DNA of 64,000 nt from Channallabes apus (lineage: Eukaryota; Chordata; Actinopteri; Siluriformes; Clariidae): positions 10,592,501 through 10,656,500 of the forward strand of contig CM060112.1 in assembly GCA_030522415.1 (NCBI GenBank), read 5' to 3'. Shown one piece after another: positions 12,858-23,683 of this stretch. The notes beneath the pieces were generated by a model. That model saw only the letters and a program-made list of their open reading frames with translations, was not told where the DNA came from and made no database searches. How positions within the stretch are numbered: the first letter of the stretch is position 1; every line of letters starts with the position of its first letter. Made by a program: the position numbers and the translations under genes.

Positions 12858-13078
12858 CTCACTCGCTCATCACCTATACCACTTTATCCTGTATATAGAG
12901 TCGCAGGGGGCTGGAACCTATCCAAGGCAACTTAGGGCATGAGCCAGTGTACACCCTGAACAGGGTGCCAATTCATTGCAGGGAACATGTATACACACAC
13001 TACAGGCAGTTTGGGAACACTAGTTGCATGAATCGAACCAGGACTCTTGAGGTGAAAGGCCACCATGCCACTGTGAAG
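12858..13078 (-). repeat. tRNA-derived SINE, copy 2
   Basis: A diverged member of the family seen at 1-316, with the tRNA-like head on the right (13030-13078, reverse) and the 3' part on the left (TATACCACTTTATCCTGTAT). It lies head to head with copy 3. Confidence 0.75.
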
Positions 13079-13097
13079 AATACATGTTATCAATATC

Positions 13098-13290
13098 TTG
13101 GCATGGTAGCTTAGTGGTTAGCACTGTCCCCTTGCACCTGCAGGGTCCGGGTTCAAGTCCTGCCTTGGGTTCTGTGTGCATGCTTGGTGGGTTTGCCCCA
13201 ACAATGCATAGACATGCAGATTAGGCTAATTGGCGTTCCCAAATTGCCTGTAGTGTGTAAATACCATGGTTGTGAAAATGGGAATGAATA
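13098..13290 (+). repeat. tRNA-derived SINE, copy 3
   Basis: The head is at 13100-13165, with box-A-like 'TAGCTTAGTGGTTAGCAC' and box-B-like 'GGGTTCAAGTCC'. The body follows to 13260 and then the sequence diverges. It starts about 20 bp after the head of copy 2 and points the other way. Confidence 0.75.
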
Positions 13291-13359
13291 CATCAACTCC
13301 CAAGTGTGGCTACAGGGGGATGGATGGATACTATATTTTATATATACAGTATATTAAAA

Positions 13360-13475
13360 TATATGTGTGTGTGTGTGTGTTGTGTGTGCATTCATTCTCT
13401 CACTCTCTCTGTTTATGAACACTATATGTATAATGTTGTGTGTACAGACAGAGGGAGAGAGAGAGAGAGAGAGAA
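13360..13475. repeat. (GT)n and (GA)n microsatellites
   Basis: GT repeats at about 13363-13388 and GA repeats at about 13450-13474, just upstream of a DNA-transposon remnant. Confidence 0.85.
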
Positions 13476-13581
13476 TATATATTCAGGATTCAGGAACTTT
13501 ATGAATCCCAGAGGTTAATTGCTTATATGCAATACAATATATACTCTCTCTCGATATATCGATATATATATATATACACTG

Positions 13582-14123
13582 TATACACACACTACCTTTC
13601 AAAAGTTTTAGAACACTTTCTAACTCCATGATGGTTCCTGATGTTTATTTCTTTCGACATTGTAAAGGAATGCTGAAGGCGTCCAAAAAATGCATGAATC
13701 TCCTTTGAACAGTTGATATTGAGATGTTTCTGCTACTTCTGCTCTGTAAAGACTTCATAACGCCTCTAATCTGAGGTGCTGTTAATTGGTCATTTTTCAG
13801 GCTGATAACTCTAAATGAACTTCTCGTCTGCAGCAGAGGGAGGTTTTGGTCTCGTCCTCCTGGGACGGCCTTCATGAGAGACAGTTTCATTATGGTGCTC
13901 GACGGATTTTGCAAATGCACTTGACAATACTGTTCTCGCAAGCACTATTACAGAAAGGCCGACCTCTGTGTCTTAAAATAACAACTAACTGTTGTTTTTG
14001 TTGTTGTTACATAATTACCTAATTCCATATGTGTTATTTTATAGTTTTGAAATCCCCAGTATTGTTGTAGAATGTAGAAAATAAATCACTAGTAGTGCTC
14101 TAAAACTTTTGAACAGTAGTGTA
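13582..14123. mobile_element. Non-autonomous Tc1-like element (family C), copy 1
   Basis: The ends are inverted copies (left ACTACCTTTCAAAAGTTTTA, right TAAAACTTTTGAACAGTAGT), bordered by TA. The interior carries scraps of transposase-derived sequence (TCTGAGGTGCTGTTAATTGG) but no usable frame. The same interior recurs at 42.3-43.0 and 61.4-61.8 kb. About 540 bp, consistent with an internally deleted Tc1-like element. Confidence 0.7.
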
Positions 14124-14628
14124 TAGAGAGAGGGAGAGAGAGAGAAACACACACACACACACAGAGTGGTAAGTGAGTGAGAGAGAAACCGAGAGAGGGA
14201 GGGTGTGTGAGAGAGAGAGAGAGAGCGCGCGCTCTATCTGCTATGGCGCGAGCACAATATTGGCAACGCTCTCGCGCCAGGTTTGTCAGGAGCACGACAG
14301 CGGAAAGTCTCCCGTGTTTCTCTTTAAACCGGAAATAAGCGACAGGCGGTGAGACACAGCGCGGACAGAGACACAGAGAGAGAGACAGAGGGGCAGGAGA
14401 GGAAGCGGCTGAGTTCGGAGAAAGGAAACGGACAGAGAGAGAGAGAGAAGGGAGAGAGAGAGAGAGAGAGAGATTGGTTACAAAGTTGCGCTGACGGTTT
14501 TAAAAAAAAAAGCGTTGAAACGATAATGGGAGAAAGAGACGCCGCGGAGCGCGCGAGCTGAACGTTCGAGAACCTCAGCTTGTTTATTTGTGTACGGGTA
14601 AAGAAATACAAAACAACAACAAAACACC
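14124..14628 (+). promoter_or_regulatory. nos1ap: Putative nos1ap promoter and 5'UTR region
   Basis: The region directly 5' of the first coding exon changes from AT-rich to GC-rich, with many CpG dinucleotides from about 14225 (GCGCGCGC, CTCGCGCC, CGCGGAGCGCGCGAG) and long (GA)n tracts at 14125-14230 and 14375-14475. This is typical of a CpG-island promoter. The transcription start cannot be placed. A TTTAAA at about 14321 is the only TATA-like string noticed. GA tracts could bind GAGA-type factors, which is speculation. Confidence 0.45.
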
Positions 14629-14732
14629 ATGCCCGCGAAAACGAAGTACAATTTAGTGGACGACGGACACGACTTACGGATTCCTCTGCACAACGAGGAG
14701 GCTTTCCAGCACGGGATTAATTTCGAGGCGAA

Positions 14733-14733
<1 letters not shown>
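14629..14733 (+). CDS. nos1ap: NOS1AP (CAPON) coding exon 1
   Basis: NOS1AP is a cytosolic adaptor. Its N-terminal PTB domain binds partners such as Dexras1 and Scribble, and its C-terminus binds the PDZ domain of neuronal NO synthase. This exon encodes 35 residues beginning [20 protein letters not shown], nearly identical to the vertebrate NOS1AP N-terminus by recall. The ATG at 14629 has an A at -3 (ACACCATGC) and is the family's start. The exon ends in AAG followed by GTGAGA, a good donor, in phase 0. The open frame running on to 14811 is read-through into the GA-rich intron. Teleosts can carry two paralogues, and the sequence does not say which this is. Confidence 0.93.
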
Positions 14734-14772
<39 letters not shown>

Positions 14773-15037
14773 GGACATTTCCAGAAACTTCTTCATTTTT
14801 CTTTTGTTTAGATTAAGTTTATAAACTTGCCACCTGGTTGTAATACAATGTTTCTTTGTACCGGCGACATAAAGGTTCAAATCAGTTACATTGTATCGCT
14901 GGAACTCGCCGCGGTGTGTATACACTGTCACTGATTCGAACCTTTATGTTGTTTATAAACAGGTTAGATTGTATCCAGAAACATACATTGAATCCCAAAG
15001 ATGATTCTGTGCTGTTTGTTTGATTTGCTCTCGGCAG
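14734..15037 (+). other. nos1ap intron 1 (304 bp)
   Basis: Begins GTGAGAGAGAG, so the donor is fused to a (GA)n tract extending to about 14771, and ends with a pyrimidine-rich stretch and TCGGCAG. It joins two phase-0 exons. By recall, the matching human intron is tens of kilobases, so this is a compact intron. Confidence 0.85.
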
Positions 15038-15109
15038 TACATCGGCAGTCTGGATGTCGCTCGACCCAACAGCCGTGTGGAAATAGTAGCTGCCATGAGA
15101 CGGATCCGG
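15038..15109 (+). CDS. nos1ap: NOS1AP (CAPON) coding exon 2
   Basis: This 72-nt exon encodes 24 residues ([20 protein letters not shown], then RRIR), the first strand and following helix of the PTB domain. YIGSL is the typical PTB opening. The acceptor is TCGGCAG and the donor is GTAAGT immediately after RIR, so phase 0 is kept on both sides and the frame continues exactly from exon 1. Together the exons give residues 1-59. The next block expected in the family (YEFKAKNIKKKK) was searched for by eye downstream and not found, so the remaining exons probably lie beyond 64000. Confidence 0.93.
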
Positions 15110-15864
15110 GTAAGTTTCCCAGCCTGGGAGGGTCAAGTCGAGCCATTTCCTGTTAAAGAGAGCTGTGGAATTAGACGCATTTCAAAATCAGATAGGCACC
15201 TTACCCACTAAACAAACCTGATCTTCCCTGGCAAACTGCAAGCAACACAAGATGAAGGAAGGAAGGTCTAACATGTTCGACCTCAAACTGATTCGACTTC
15301 TTATTTTATTTCAAGTCCGCCTGCATGCAGTAAATCATTTCCCAGATAAGAGCTTCAACAGGACACCGCGCTCGTCTCAGGACTGTTAGGGTGTTTTCAC
15401 TTCAGGGCTACGTACGAGAATGTTTGAACCCAAAATCGGGTTAATTTCGATCAATGAGAACACAAACGTTCCATGCTCAGGAACTAGCATTGTTTAGCAC
15501 ATGTACTGTATTAAGTTGAAGGATAAGATTGAATGCACTTGGAGGTGGCTGGACATGGATGATGAACTTCCATTCTCGGCTACCACTGCTTTCATATCTG
15601 ATTCGATCCCCGCCCGAGTAAGCTCGAAGAGGCGGTCTCAGGCATGGATCAAACCACATACTGTATGGAAGCAGTCATACCTGAGGACGGAAGTAGATCA
15701 CTGTTTAGACGCGACGTCATCAGTGCTGTCGGTCTCGTGCGGTCTCATCCTCTGATCTACACAGCGATCAACAGGATGGATTTGTACGTTTGTATGTTTA
15801 ACATAAAACATGTTACTTTAATCAAGTGGTCATCAGGTGATTAGATGAGTGTTCCCCTTTTGAG

Positions 15865-16010
15865 TCTGGTTCCTCTTAAGCTTTCTTCCTTTTGTGGTCT
15901 CGGGGAGTTTTTCCTTGCTCGTTGGGGATTTTAACCCACATCCAGTTTCCTGTAAAGCAGCTTAAGGCTACACGTTTCTGTTGTGTGCTTACACATTAAA
16001 GGTACTTTAA
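15865..16010 (+). repeat. Dispersed fish repeat fragment
   Basis: The string 'TCTGGTTCCTCTTAAGCTTTCTTCC ... GGGAGTTTTTCCTTGC ... CTGTAAAGCAGCTTAAGG' is a common dispersed repeat of teleost genomes, recognised by recall. The element class is uncertain. Confidence 0.6.
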
Positions 16011-16244
16011 TAACATGTATAGCTATGCATGTAGCTTGTGATTTGAGTAGCAATGTTCATAGACTTGCTTGCTAATGTTATGTACATTATGTAGCTACAG
16101 GGGTAAAAGCAAATTTCATTAGGGTTCACAGCACCAACGCGTCCACGTGCATCTGCTTTCCAAGTCATCCGTGGTGCCATGATTTAAAGTAGTAAACAAT
16201 GTGTACGGCACAATAATTTTAATTTCTAAGGATGCAAAGAATGG

Positions 16245-16455
16245 GGTTGGGGTAGCTCACTGGTCAGGGCATTGGTCTGCTGATCAGAAGGTTGCAGGTT
16301 CAAACATCAGCATCACCTAGTTTTTTTATCTATTTATTTTTTACTTACTTTTGAGCCCTTGAGCAAGACCCTCAACTGCTTAGTTGAACAATGAGACAAA
16401 ATGTAAGTCTCTATGGATAAGGGTGTCTGCCAAATGTGTTTAAATGTACATAAGC
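16245..16455 (+). repeat. tRNA-derived SINE of a second family
   Basis: The head is at 16247-16315, with box-A-like 'GGGTAGCTCACTGGTCAGGG' and box-B-like 'GGTTCAAAC'. It continues with 'GAGCAAGACCCTCAACTGC' and ends in the conserved tail 'GTAAGTCTCTATGGATAAGG', the block typical of widespread fish SINEs (V-SINE-like, by recall). A better copy is at 47.57 kb. Confidence 0.75.
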
Positions 16456-18271
16456 AACATGTCAAAATGCACACAGTGGCTGTCTTGCTCAGGGAAAATA
16501 AAAGCAAATTTGTGTATCAGCTGTATACACCAGAAGCATCAACTTATCTTTGCTACTTCCTTCCGAGCTTTGTTTTTCTCCCTCAGTCTTTGTGGACATG
16601 TAACTTATGTTATATGTTTAAACACCTAATTGCAGGTAGGAACTAAAATAGTGAGTGGGGAATTTGAGAGCATCACAGGCTCAGCTTGACTCATGCTAGC
16701 CAAACATTTGGTTTTACCACGTTGTACCTGATTAGCATAGAATTGAAATAAATCTAAAAATAGATGTAGATCTGTCACTTGTATGTCTGTCACTTATGAT
16801 CATGAAATCATGCATTAGAATGGTCTCTTTTATCGTCTCGGTCATGTCCGTAACATGACAGAGCTCCCTGATTTGTATATCAGAGAATGAATAAACAGTA
16901 GTATCAGACACGGTTCTTTCTACCAAACCATCAGAGACCTGTGCATGATATTTGAAAGGAAAACAGATCGAGCCATGACTAAGCACAGCGAAGGAAAGAA
17001 ATTCCCAGAGCTTGTAAACTTGCGCTTACTCATCAGCTGAGTAACAGGGTAAAGTGTGTAGCGCCAGGTGCATGACCGCAGGTCGATGTTTTAGAGAATA
17101 ACCTTTTGGACTGGTGCTGTCATCTTTAAATCCTTTCCCGCAGTGTAACGTGTGCTGTTTCCGCCGAGTCAATATCCACATCAAAACTGTCTGTATGAAA
17201 TAATCTCACAACTCAGCTTTGTAAGTAAATGTACAGATGATCACAAATCTCTCAAGTCTTAACCTTAACCGTTTATACAAAGTGATGAAGTGTGTGTTGC
17301 CTGATCTGAGCTTTCGAGCAAATGTTTTCCTCTTCAACGTACTAATTTGTTGTTATTGATTCACTACACGTGTATTCCCACTAGTACTACATCATTCTCT
17401 TATGCTGTGACTGCCGTGCTGTAGCTTTTCATGTCCACCTCACACTTAGTGACAAGGACACACAATCTTAATCTTTTGCTCAATGTTTTTGTTGTAAATA
17501 ATAGAAATGCTCTTTGTTTTTACACCCCTATATGGGTCCGTCCCTCATCTCCCAGGCACCACTCGAACTTGTCTTTACAGTGAAACATTGTTAGATGAAG
17601 AGGTGTCAGGAATTCAATGGCTGTTAAAAAAAAAAAGCTTTGTTTTTGCAGGGCCTTAGTTTCCATCACACCAGCACACATTGGGTGCAAATGATCGTAT
17701 TAACCTTTTCAGCATGTTGGACCCCCTGCCATGGCACGGCAGCTGCTGGAGAAGGGCCAGGCATTTGTAACACATGTTTAAAAGGGGATCATGTTTTTCA
17801 ATCGTGTTCGGTAGAGAGAGAAAGTTGTAAAAGCTCCAAAGTGGGACGCCACTTAAGCAGATGGCAATTGGTCAGCCTCTTGTTTAGCGTTGTGGCAGAC
17901 GAAGGGGTCTAGGGAGAACCACCTACATGAGGAACCTCTAAATGTATCAGAGATCTTTATGATCTTAAAGGAATATTTGTTTTACATGACATTTTTTGTT
18001 TTTTACTATTTTGCTGAATCTTTAACCTTCCATTATTTTTATATCCAGAAATTTGTTTCATACAGAAAAATGCATGGACTGTTTCAAACATTTTAATCAC
18101 ATGGTCTGATAATAAAACTTGGAAGTGTGTGAGATATGTGACAACGAAGGAAGTAAGGAAAATCAGCCGCTTTCATCTTTATCCGTCAGCACAATTTCTA
18201 ATAATAACATATCATGACATAATTTAGTTTATAAAGTCCACTTGATTGACTGGTTTTATGTAGCTGTCCAG
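16456..18271. other. Intronic sequence, nothing recognised
   Basis: Mixed-composition sequence without a supported gene or repeat. The 90-codon open frame at 17640-17912 has no recognisable motif. Confidence 0.45.
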
Positions 18272-18355
18272 GATAGATAGAAGACAGACAGATAGATGGA
18301 TGGATGGATGGATAGACAGATACTTTATTGATCCCAAAGGAAATTCCAGAGGAAA
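18272..18355 (-). repeat. Non-LTR retrotransposon 3' tail with (GATG/GATA)n
   Basis: The text 'GATACTTTATTGATCCCAAAGGAAATTCC' is a common fish LINE/SINE 3' end in reverse orientation (AATAAAGTATC on the minus strand). It is preceded by GATA/GATG repeats at about 18275-18320, the usual tail slippage. Confidence 0.6.
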
Positions 18356-18404
18356 TGTGCATTTACAGATGTAACATAGCTATATATGTCTCTAATCAGA
18401 GCCA

Positions 18405-18905
18405 TCAGAGAAAAATGTGTCTTTGAGGTACCCTCGACCACAACATGACACACGTATGAGAGTAAAACTTCCCCGTATTTCTCTGTATAACCCCCTATTA
18501 CACTATTCCATGCTTTACTAGTACTTGGATATCTTCAAGATAGAAAGTTTTCTCAGTATACCGGACCGATAATCGGACTGCCTGCTTCATGTTTGAAACG
18601 CTGGCCTCCAGGGAACTCCCTTAATGGTCTAAACATGTGGCAATAACTCTCAGCCGAGTTCCTGTAATGTGCAAGCGGTGTTGGTGAATGATTGTGTGTA
18701 CAGTTCCTATAGAAAGATGCGTCTCTTCCGAAAATTGGTCACAAGTTATCCGTTGATTTTCAAGAATCAGGCGTTTTACTAGTTAAATAATCTCGGGAAC
18801 GACCGTATTGGGTGAAATGTTTTACTGAAGTTCATTTTTATGCCTTTATTCATCCAAAATTTCATAAAAGTCCCGGTTTAACATAAATTTCCTCAAGGTC
18901 TTCAT
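18405..18905 (-). mobile_element. Decayed mariner-like element, copy 1
   Basis: Shares 'TTCTCAGTATACCGGACCGATAATCGGACTGCCTGCTTC' and 'GAGTTCCTGTAATGTGCAAG' with the better copy at 63.3-63.8 kb, in the same minus orientation. The right end (CCCGGTTTAACATAAATTTCC) resembles that copy's right TIR. No frame remains. Confidence 0.6.
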
Positions 18906-19571
18906 TTACTACCTATGATTTATGGGACCCATAACTTTACTTTTTAAGTAGCTATCTTTAAAATCTGTTGCATAATGCATAGTAGGATTTGACATCACTC
19001 ATCACCTTTTTCTTTCTAGAAATATGAAATTATTTTATAAAATCTCTACATATAGTATTTTCTTATATTACTCCAGATATTTAAGTACAGTATAACACTA
19101 CAGTACAACCAGCAATGGCTCCGAGGTTATCCCCGGACACACTGAAGACTGGCCGCAGACCAGCAAAGTTACCAAGGATCAAACAGAGTGCTGACAAAAA
19201 TACTGTAGAAGAAGCAATCAATGAGAGGGAGAAAAAAAAGAAGAAAAGAAACAACTGGATGTAGTCCAGTGACTCTGTGACACGAATCTTCACAGCTCCT
19301 GTAGCAGATCTTCAGTTGCAGCCAATCACACACACATTTATCTAAATGATTTAGCCAAAGGCAGCTCGTTGAGGAAGAATGGAGGTTTCACAGACGTGTG
19401 ATCCGGTGTAATTAGTGAACAAATGACAGGGATAGTTCAAAGAAGAGAGAGAGAGAGAGAAAGAGAGAAGGCGAGCTGCTTCAAGTTTAGAATCTGGCTG
19501 AAGTCACAAGAAATGTTTGAAGCGCCATAACCACTTTTAAAATGATGCTCTTTAGTTACAGCAATGAAATG
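18906..19571. other. Intronic sequence, nothing recognised
   Basis: Contains a short (GA)n at about 19445-19467. No gene or known repeat is seen. Confidence 0.4.
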
Positions 19572-19756
19572 ATCACTGATGGTTAAAAACTAATGGTTAA
19601 GAGTTAGCTGTGTTTATTATTAAGTAATGTTACCTGGTTATCATTCGCTTTATTTCGTTAAGTGTACTGTATTTTTGTATGGTAACTGCTGAGCTAGTCT
19701 ACTTGTTATTGTGTTATAGAAATATAATACAGTTCATATGGCGACGGAATAAATAT
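19572..19756 (+). repeat. Unclassified dispersed repeat, copy A
   Basis: Shares long near-identical blocks with 21205-21388, including 'ACTAATGGTTAA', 'AGTTAGCTGTGTT', 'ATTATTAAGTAATGTTA', 'CTACTTGTTATTGTGTTATA' and 'GTTCATATGGCGAC'. No TIR, tRNA head or poly-A tail was identified. Confidence 0.65.
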
Positions 19757-21204
19757 TGTTTTATTCAGAGAGCATTCTGTTTGCAATGTGAAGGATTTTT
19801 CGTTTGTTCAATTTGATATTCTCGGGGCTTCAGTGTTAACATGATGAAAAAGCATCAGCTGTAGACTCAGAATTAACTTTCAATCGCAATCCAGACAGAG
19901 GCCGTGTGTGTTCAGACTGTAATTGGAAGATTTTGTTTGGAAAAAAACTAAACAACAGAAGCTTCTCTACAAGCAGACTACAAAAATCAACATGATTGCG
20001 GAAGAAAAGCAAGAAATAATATTGTCTCTTTCCCTTGTTCATTTCTCGATGCAGACGCACAATGAGCCGAGATTCTCTCTGGCTTAAAGGATTCATTTCT
20101 TTGCTAATCTAACATTGCTCTCTTAATCGCCACCAATTTTTATTAAACAGTTGAACAGATAACGGGAAAGAAGTGCCTGGATTGTGGAATACTCTAATTG
20201 GCTAAATTGCAATGAGCTCTCTGGACCCAGTCTTTTTTGCCCCCCGACAACAATGTCAGGAAGCAGTAGAATGAGAGAAAGATTGATACCCATCATGTAT
20301 AATTAAATATTGGATATGAAAGCCTAAAGGCCCTGCAGATATCTCTGTATAGGAAATGGGTGTAGGATCTATTGGGAAATTAAAGTCTAGAAGGGAAACA
20401 ATAGCTGGCTGTTTTTATTACACTGACTTGCAGGTTACATCAAACCATCTTACCAGATTTAATCATTTCCATTTTTTCCCCTTTAGACCACAGATACGTA
20501 CGTTAATTGAAGACTGTCATATCTTTCAACCACTTTGGCTTATCTTTCCTATGTGTATCTTGCATATTTTCCCCTATTATTTGTCCCCTTCTTTGATCTT
20601 TTTCTCCCTAGAGCCGAACATTAAGCAGGGCACCAAAGCTGCATCTTTTTTTCTTTTTTCTTTTTTTCCAAGATGATCTGTTTGGAATTCCTCCACTGAC
20701 TGGGATTAACTGGAGTATTCTCATTCACCGAAACAGCAGTAAAAGCTCTCCTAAGCTCCCCATGTGTCAAACACACATTTAACAGGCAGCCTTGAGACTA
20801 ATGATATTTCTTCTTTCCTGGCAGTAATTACGACCTGATTCATTTGTTTTTCTGATGGTAAAGATTGCAAAGCCAGAAACCGCTGACGATGTTTATTTTA
20901 CTGTCTGTTTGGAATAGAGTAGTTTAATATTTACGGACAGCTGATTTTGGCCTTTATCTACTACACTGTGTGATTGAATATGTGGGATGGGAATCACCAG
21001 TTCCCCCCTCCCCCCTCCGCCCCCATTTATCATCTTAGCTTGGTGCCGATTCGATTAATATTGTGATTCTGTAAGTGTCACATTTATTTTTTTCTTATTT
21101 TCGTACAATTTTAAGACCTTGAACCTTTAAAGAATGTCATAATTTAAAAGATTTATACCCTAGTTTAATTCAACAGCTGCACTACTGAAGTGAACATGAG
21201 TAAT
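19757..21204. other. Intronic sequence, nothing recognised
   Basis: Pyrimidine-rich stretches near 20470-20670. No supported gene or repeat. Confidence 0.4.
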
Positions 21205-21388
21205 TAAATTAATGAAAAACTAATGGTTAAAAGTTAGCTGTGTTCATTATTAAGTAATGTTAGCTGGTTATCTTACATTTTCCCAAGTAAGGAAGTTATA
21301 CAAATTCTATGGTAATTGCTGAGCTAATCTACTTGTTATTGTGTTATAGAAATATAATACCGTTCATATGGCGACTGAATAAAGGCCA
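21205..21388 (+). repeat. Unclassified dispersed repeat, copy B
   Basis: Second copy of the 19572-19756 unit in direct orientation 1.6 kb away, differing by substitutions and small indels. A shorter third match is at about 56070-56130. Confidence 0.65.
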
Positions 21389-23683
21389 TTCTTTATATTA
21401 CTTTTCTCACTTAAAAACGCAGTGCATCATTTAAACAATACAAACTAACATCAAATACAAGAGTTTCCTTTTAACTTAAAATAAAATGCTACATTTTTCA
21501 TGAGCACATGTATCTACTGTAATATAATCTGCCATTATTATTATTATTTCTAAACAAACTTCATTCAATCCCCAGGGTGTGTATAGTTCAGAGAGTACCA
21601 CCTGTATGATTATAAAGAAACGGCGACGTTTTACCGCCTCGAACGCTTCCCGAGCCCACGCAGTTTGTAATGCGCGTTCCGAGACATATTACCACACGTG
21701 GCGTTTTGAGACTGGTGTAAGTGTGTGTATTGAGTGGGTTTTGAGACAAATTTGGAAAGGCCAATTGGTGGCTTTTTAACATTTACACATTTTGATATTT
21801 GATGTAATGACATAAAAATGTGTTTCTGCTGCACCACTCAGAAGCTCGTGCACTCAGCATGGACTCGGTTCTGTCCAAAGTGAACTGTCATGTCTGATCA
21901 AAGTGAAAAACAGCCAATTCCTTTCACTGGCTGATAGACCGCTTGGTTCATAACTGAATCGTTTCTCCTTATCTGCATAGAATATTATAAATGTTTCCAC
22001 ACCAGAGCCACTTTAGGTGCTAATCTAAATGATTTGGTGCAGTTTGGAAGTTTGTGTTTGTTTGGACCAGACCTAAATCCTCATTGTTTATTGATTGTTT
22101 GATCATCATCATCATCATCATCATCATCATCGTAGTTACCTCTGCTGACCCCTGGTCAGGTTTCCTTTTTCTCACAGACTCTCTCTTTTGTCCTGAGGAT
22201 TAATGACGTCAGTCCATTCATTCCTCCATTCACCCTTTTATAACAACATGATTAATGGCGACAATGAGATTTTATGTGAATGCTTTCTCTAATAAGAAGA
22301 ATAATTCAGTGGTTTGTTTTTGCTTCCTTTTCATTTTAATCAGTTGATATGATCATAGTGTCAAAACTTCCAACCATAATTCCATTGTAACTCGATAAAA
22401 GTGCAACAGAATGAAAGTATCTTTTAACATGAAATAATTCTTAATAAAATCTTAACAATTAGAAGGATCAAACTTTTTTTTTTTTTACATTTATCTCAGT
22501 ATTTTATAGAAAAGATATTTGTTTTAAATATGCATTAAGTAGGATATGTTTTTTCCAAGACAAGATCCTTAACAGTTAATTTGAACAATTCTTACCCCTC
22601 TTTACGAAGCTCCGCCCCCAATATTATGTGAAATTATCTGGTTGCAAAATTATTCAGAAATAAAAATTAAACATTTTGGTCTGGAAATCATTTTTCCTTA
22701 TTCTTAAGGTTAATGCATTGCTTTTTATTTTATTTTTTTATTATTTAAAAATAATGTAATAATATTCTTAGATTATTAATACTACTGTATACTTTTAATC
22801 TTCCAGGTTATTTCCATACAGTATGGTACATAAATTGCCTATTGCACCTTTAAACATCTAATTAATACCATGAATACTTTGAAATAATAATTTAGTTTTC
22901 ATACCATTAACACTTGACTGCTTGTTTCTTTAACGGAAGCTTGGAGGAATGTGCATCGAGTATTTGACATTTCGTTCCCCTTCAGTCTAAGTTACTGCCA
23001 GTGCCTGTGTCTTTGATGAGAGCAGCGTGGTCAAGAGCCCTCCTAATGCGATGAGTCAAGACTATCACAGAAGTCTGAAAAAAGTCTGACTTTTTACTTT
23101 TCTTATCTTTTTTTTTTTATATAAACTTACTACACTTTTTAATGACAGGTCCACAGGTGTTTCCTGGGGCAAATCTCAGTCTCAGTGTGGCAGACTGGAG
23201 AACGTGTTCACATCCAGAAATGTGGAATTAAATGTTGGAGCAGAGGTTGACCTCAATTTTACTCACAGCATGGGGTGAGCGAAGTTAGTTGTGGGAAACG
23301 CAAAGCATCTAATAAACCTACTGAATTCCATTGTAAGGGGCCATGAACCAAGTTTTATATGCATCTTGCTTTTTTATTTTCTTCAGCATGAGTCATATGA
23401 AATATAATAGAGAATTTCTTTGATTTTAAAGGAGCATTTAACATTTCTTTTTTTATCTTATCAATACACCTGTGCATTATATACTGAATGTGTACCATGG
23501 TGTAGCCCAAGTAAATTAACTGAAGATGATAGTAGGCTAGATTTTTTGGATTTTTATTTATTATATAAAATATTATTTATATTATATTTATATTATTATT
23601 ATTATTATGTTTTATTATTATGGATAATATATTTTATATTTTATATTATTTATTTTTTTATTGTATGGTCTTTTTCTTAGTAA
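21389..23683. other. Intronic sequence, mostly unique-looking
   Basis: An (ATC)n microsatellite lies at about 22106-22132 and AT-rich runs near 22480, 22740, 23110 and 23560-23660. No gene recognised. Confidence 0.45.
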
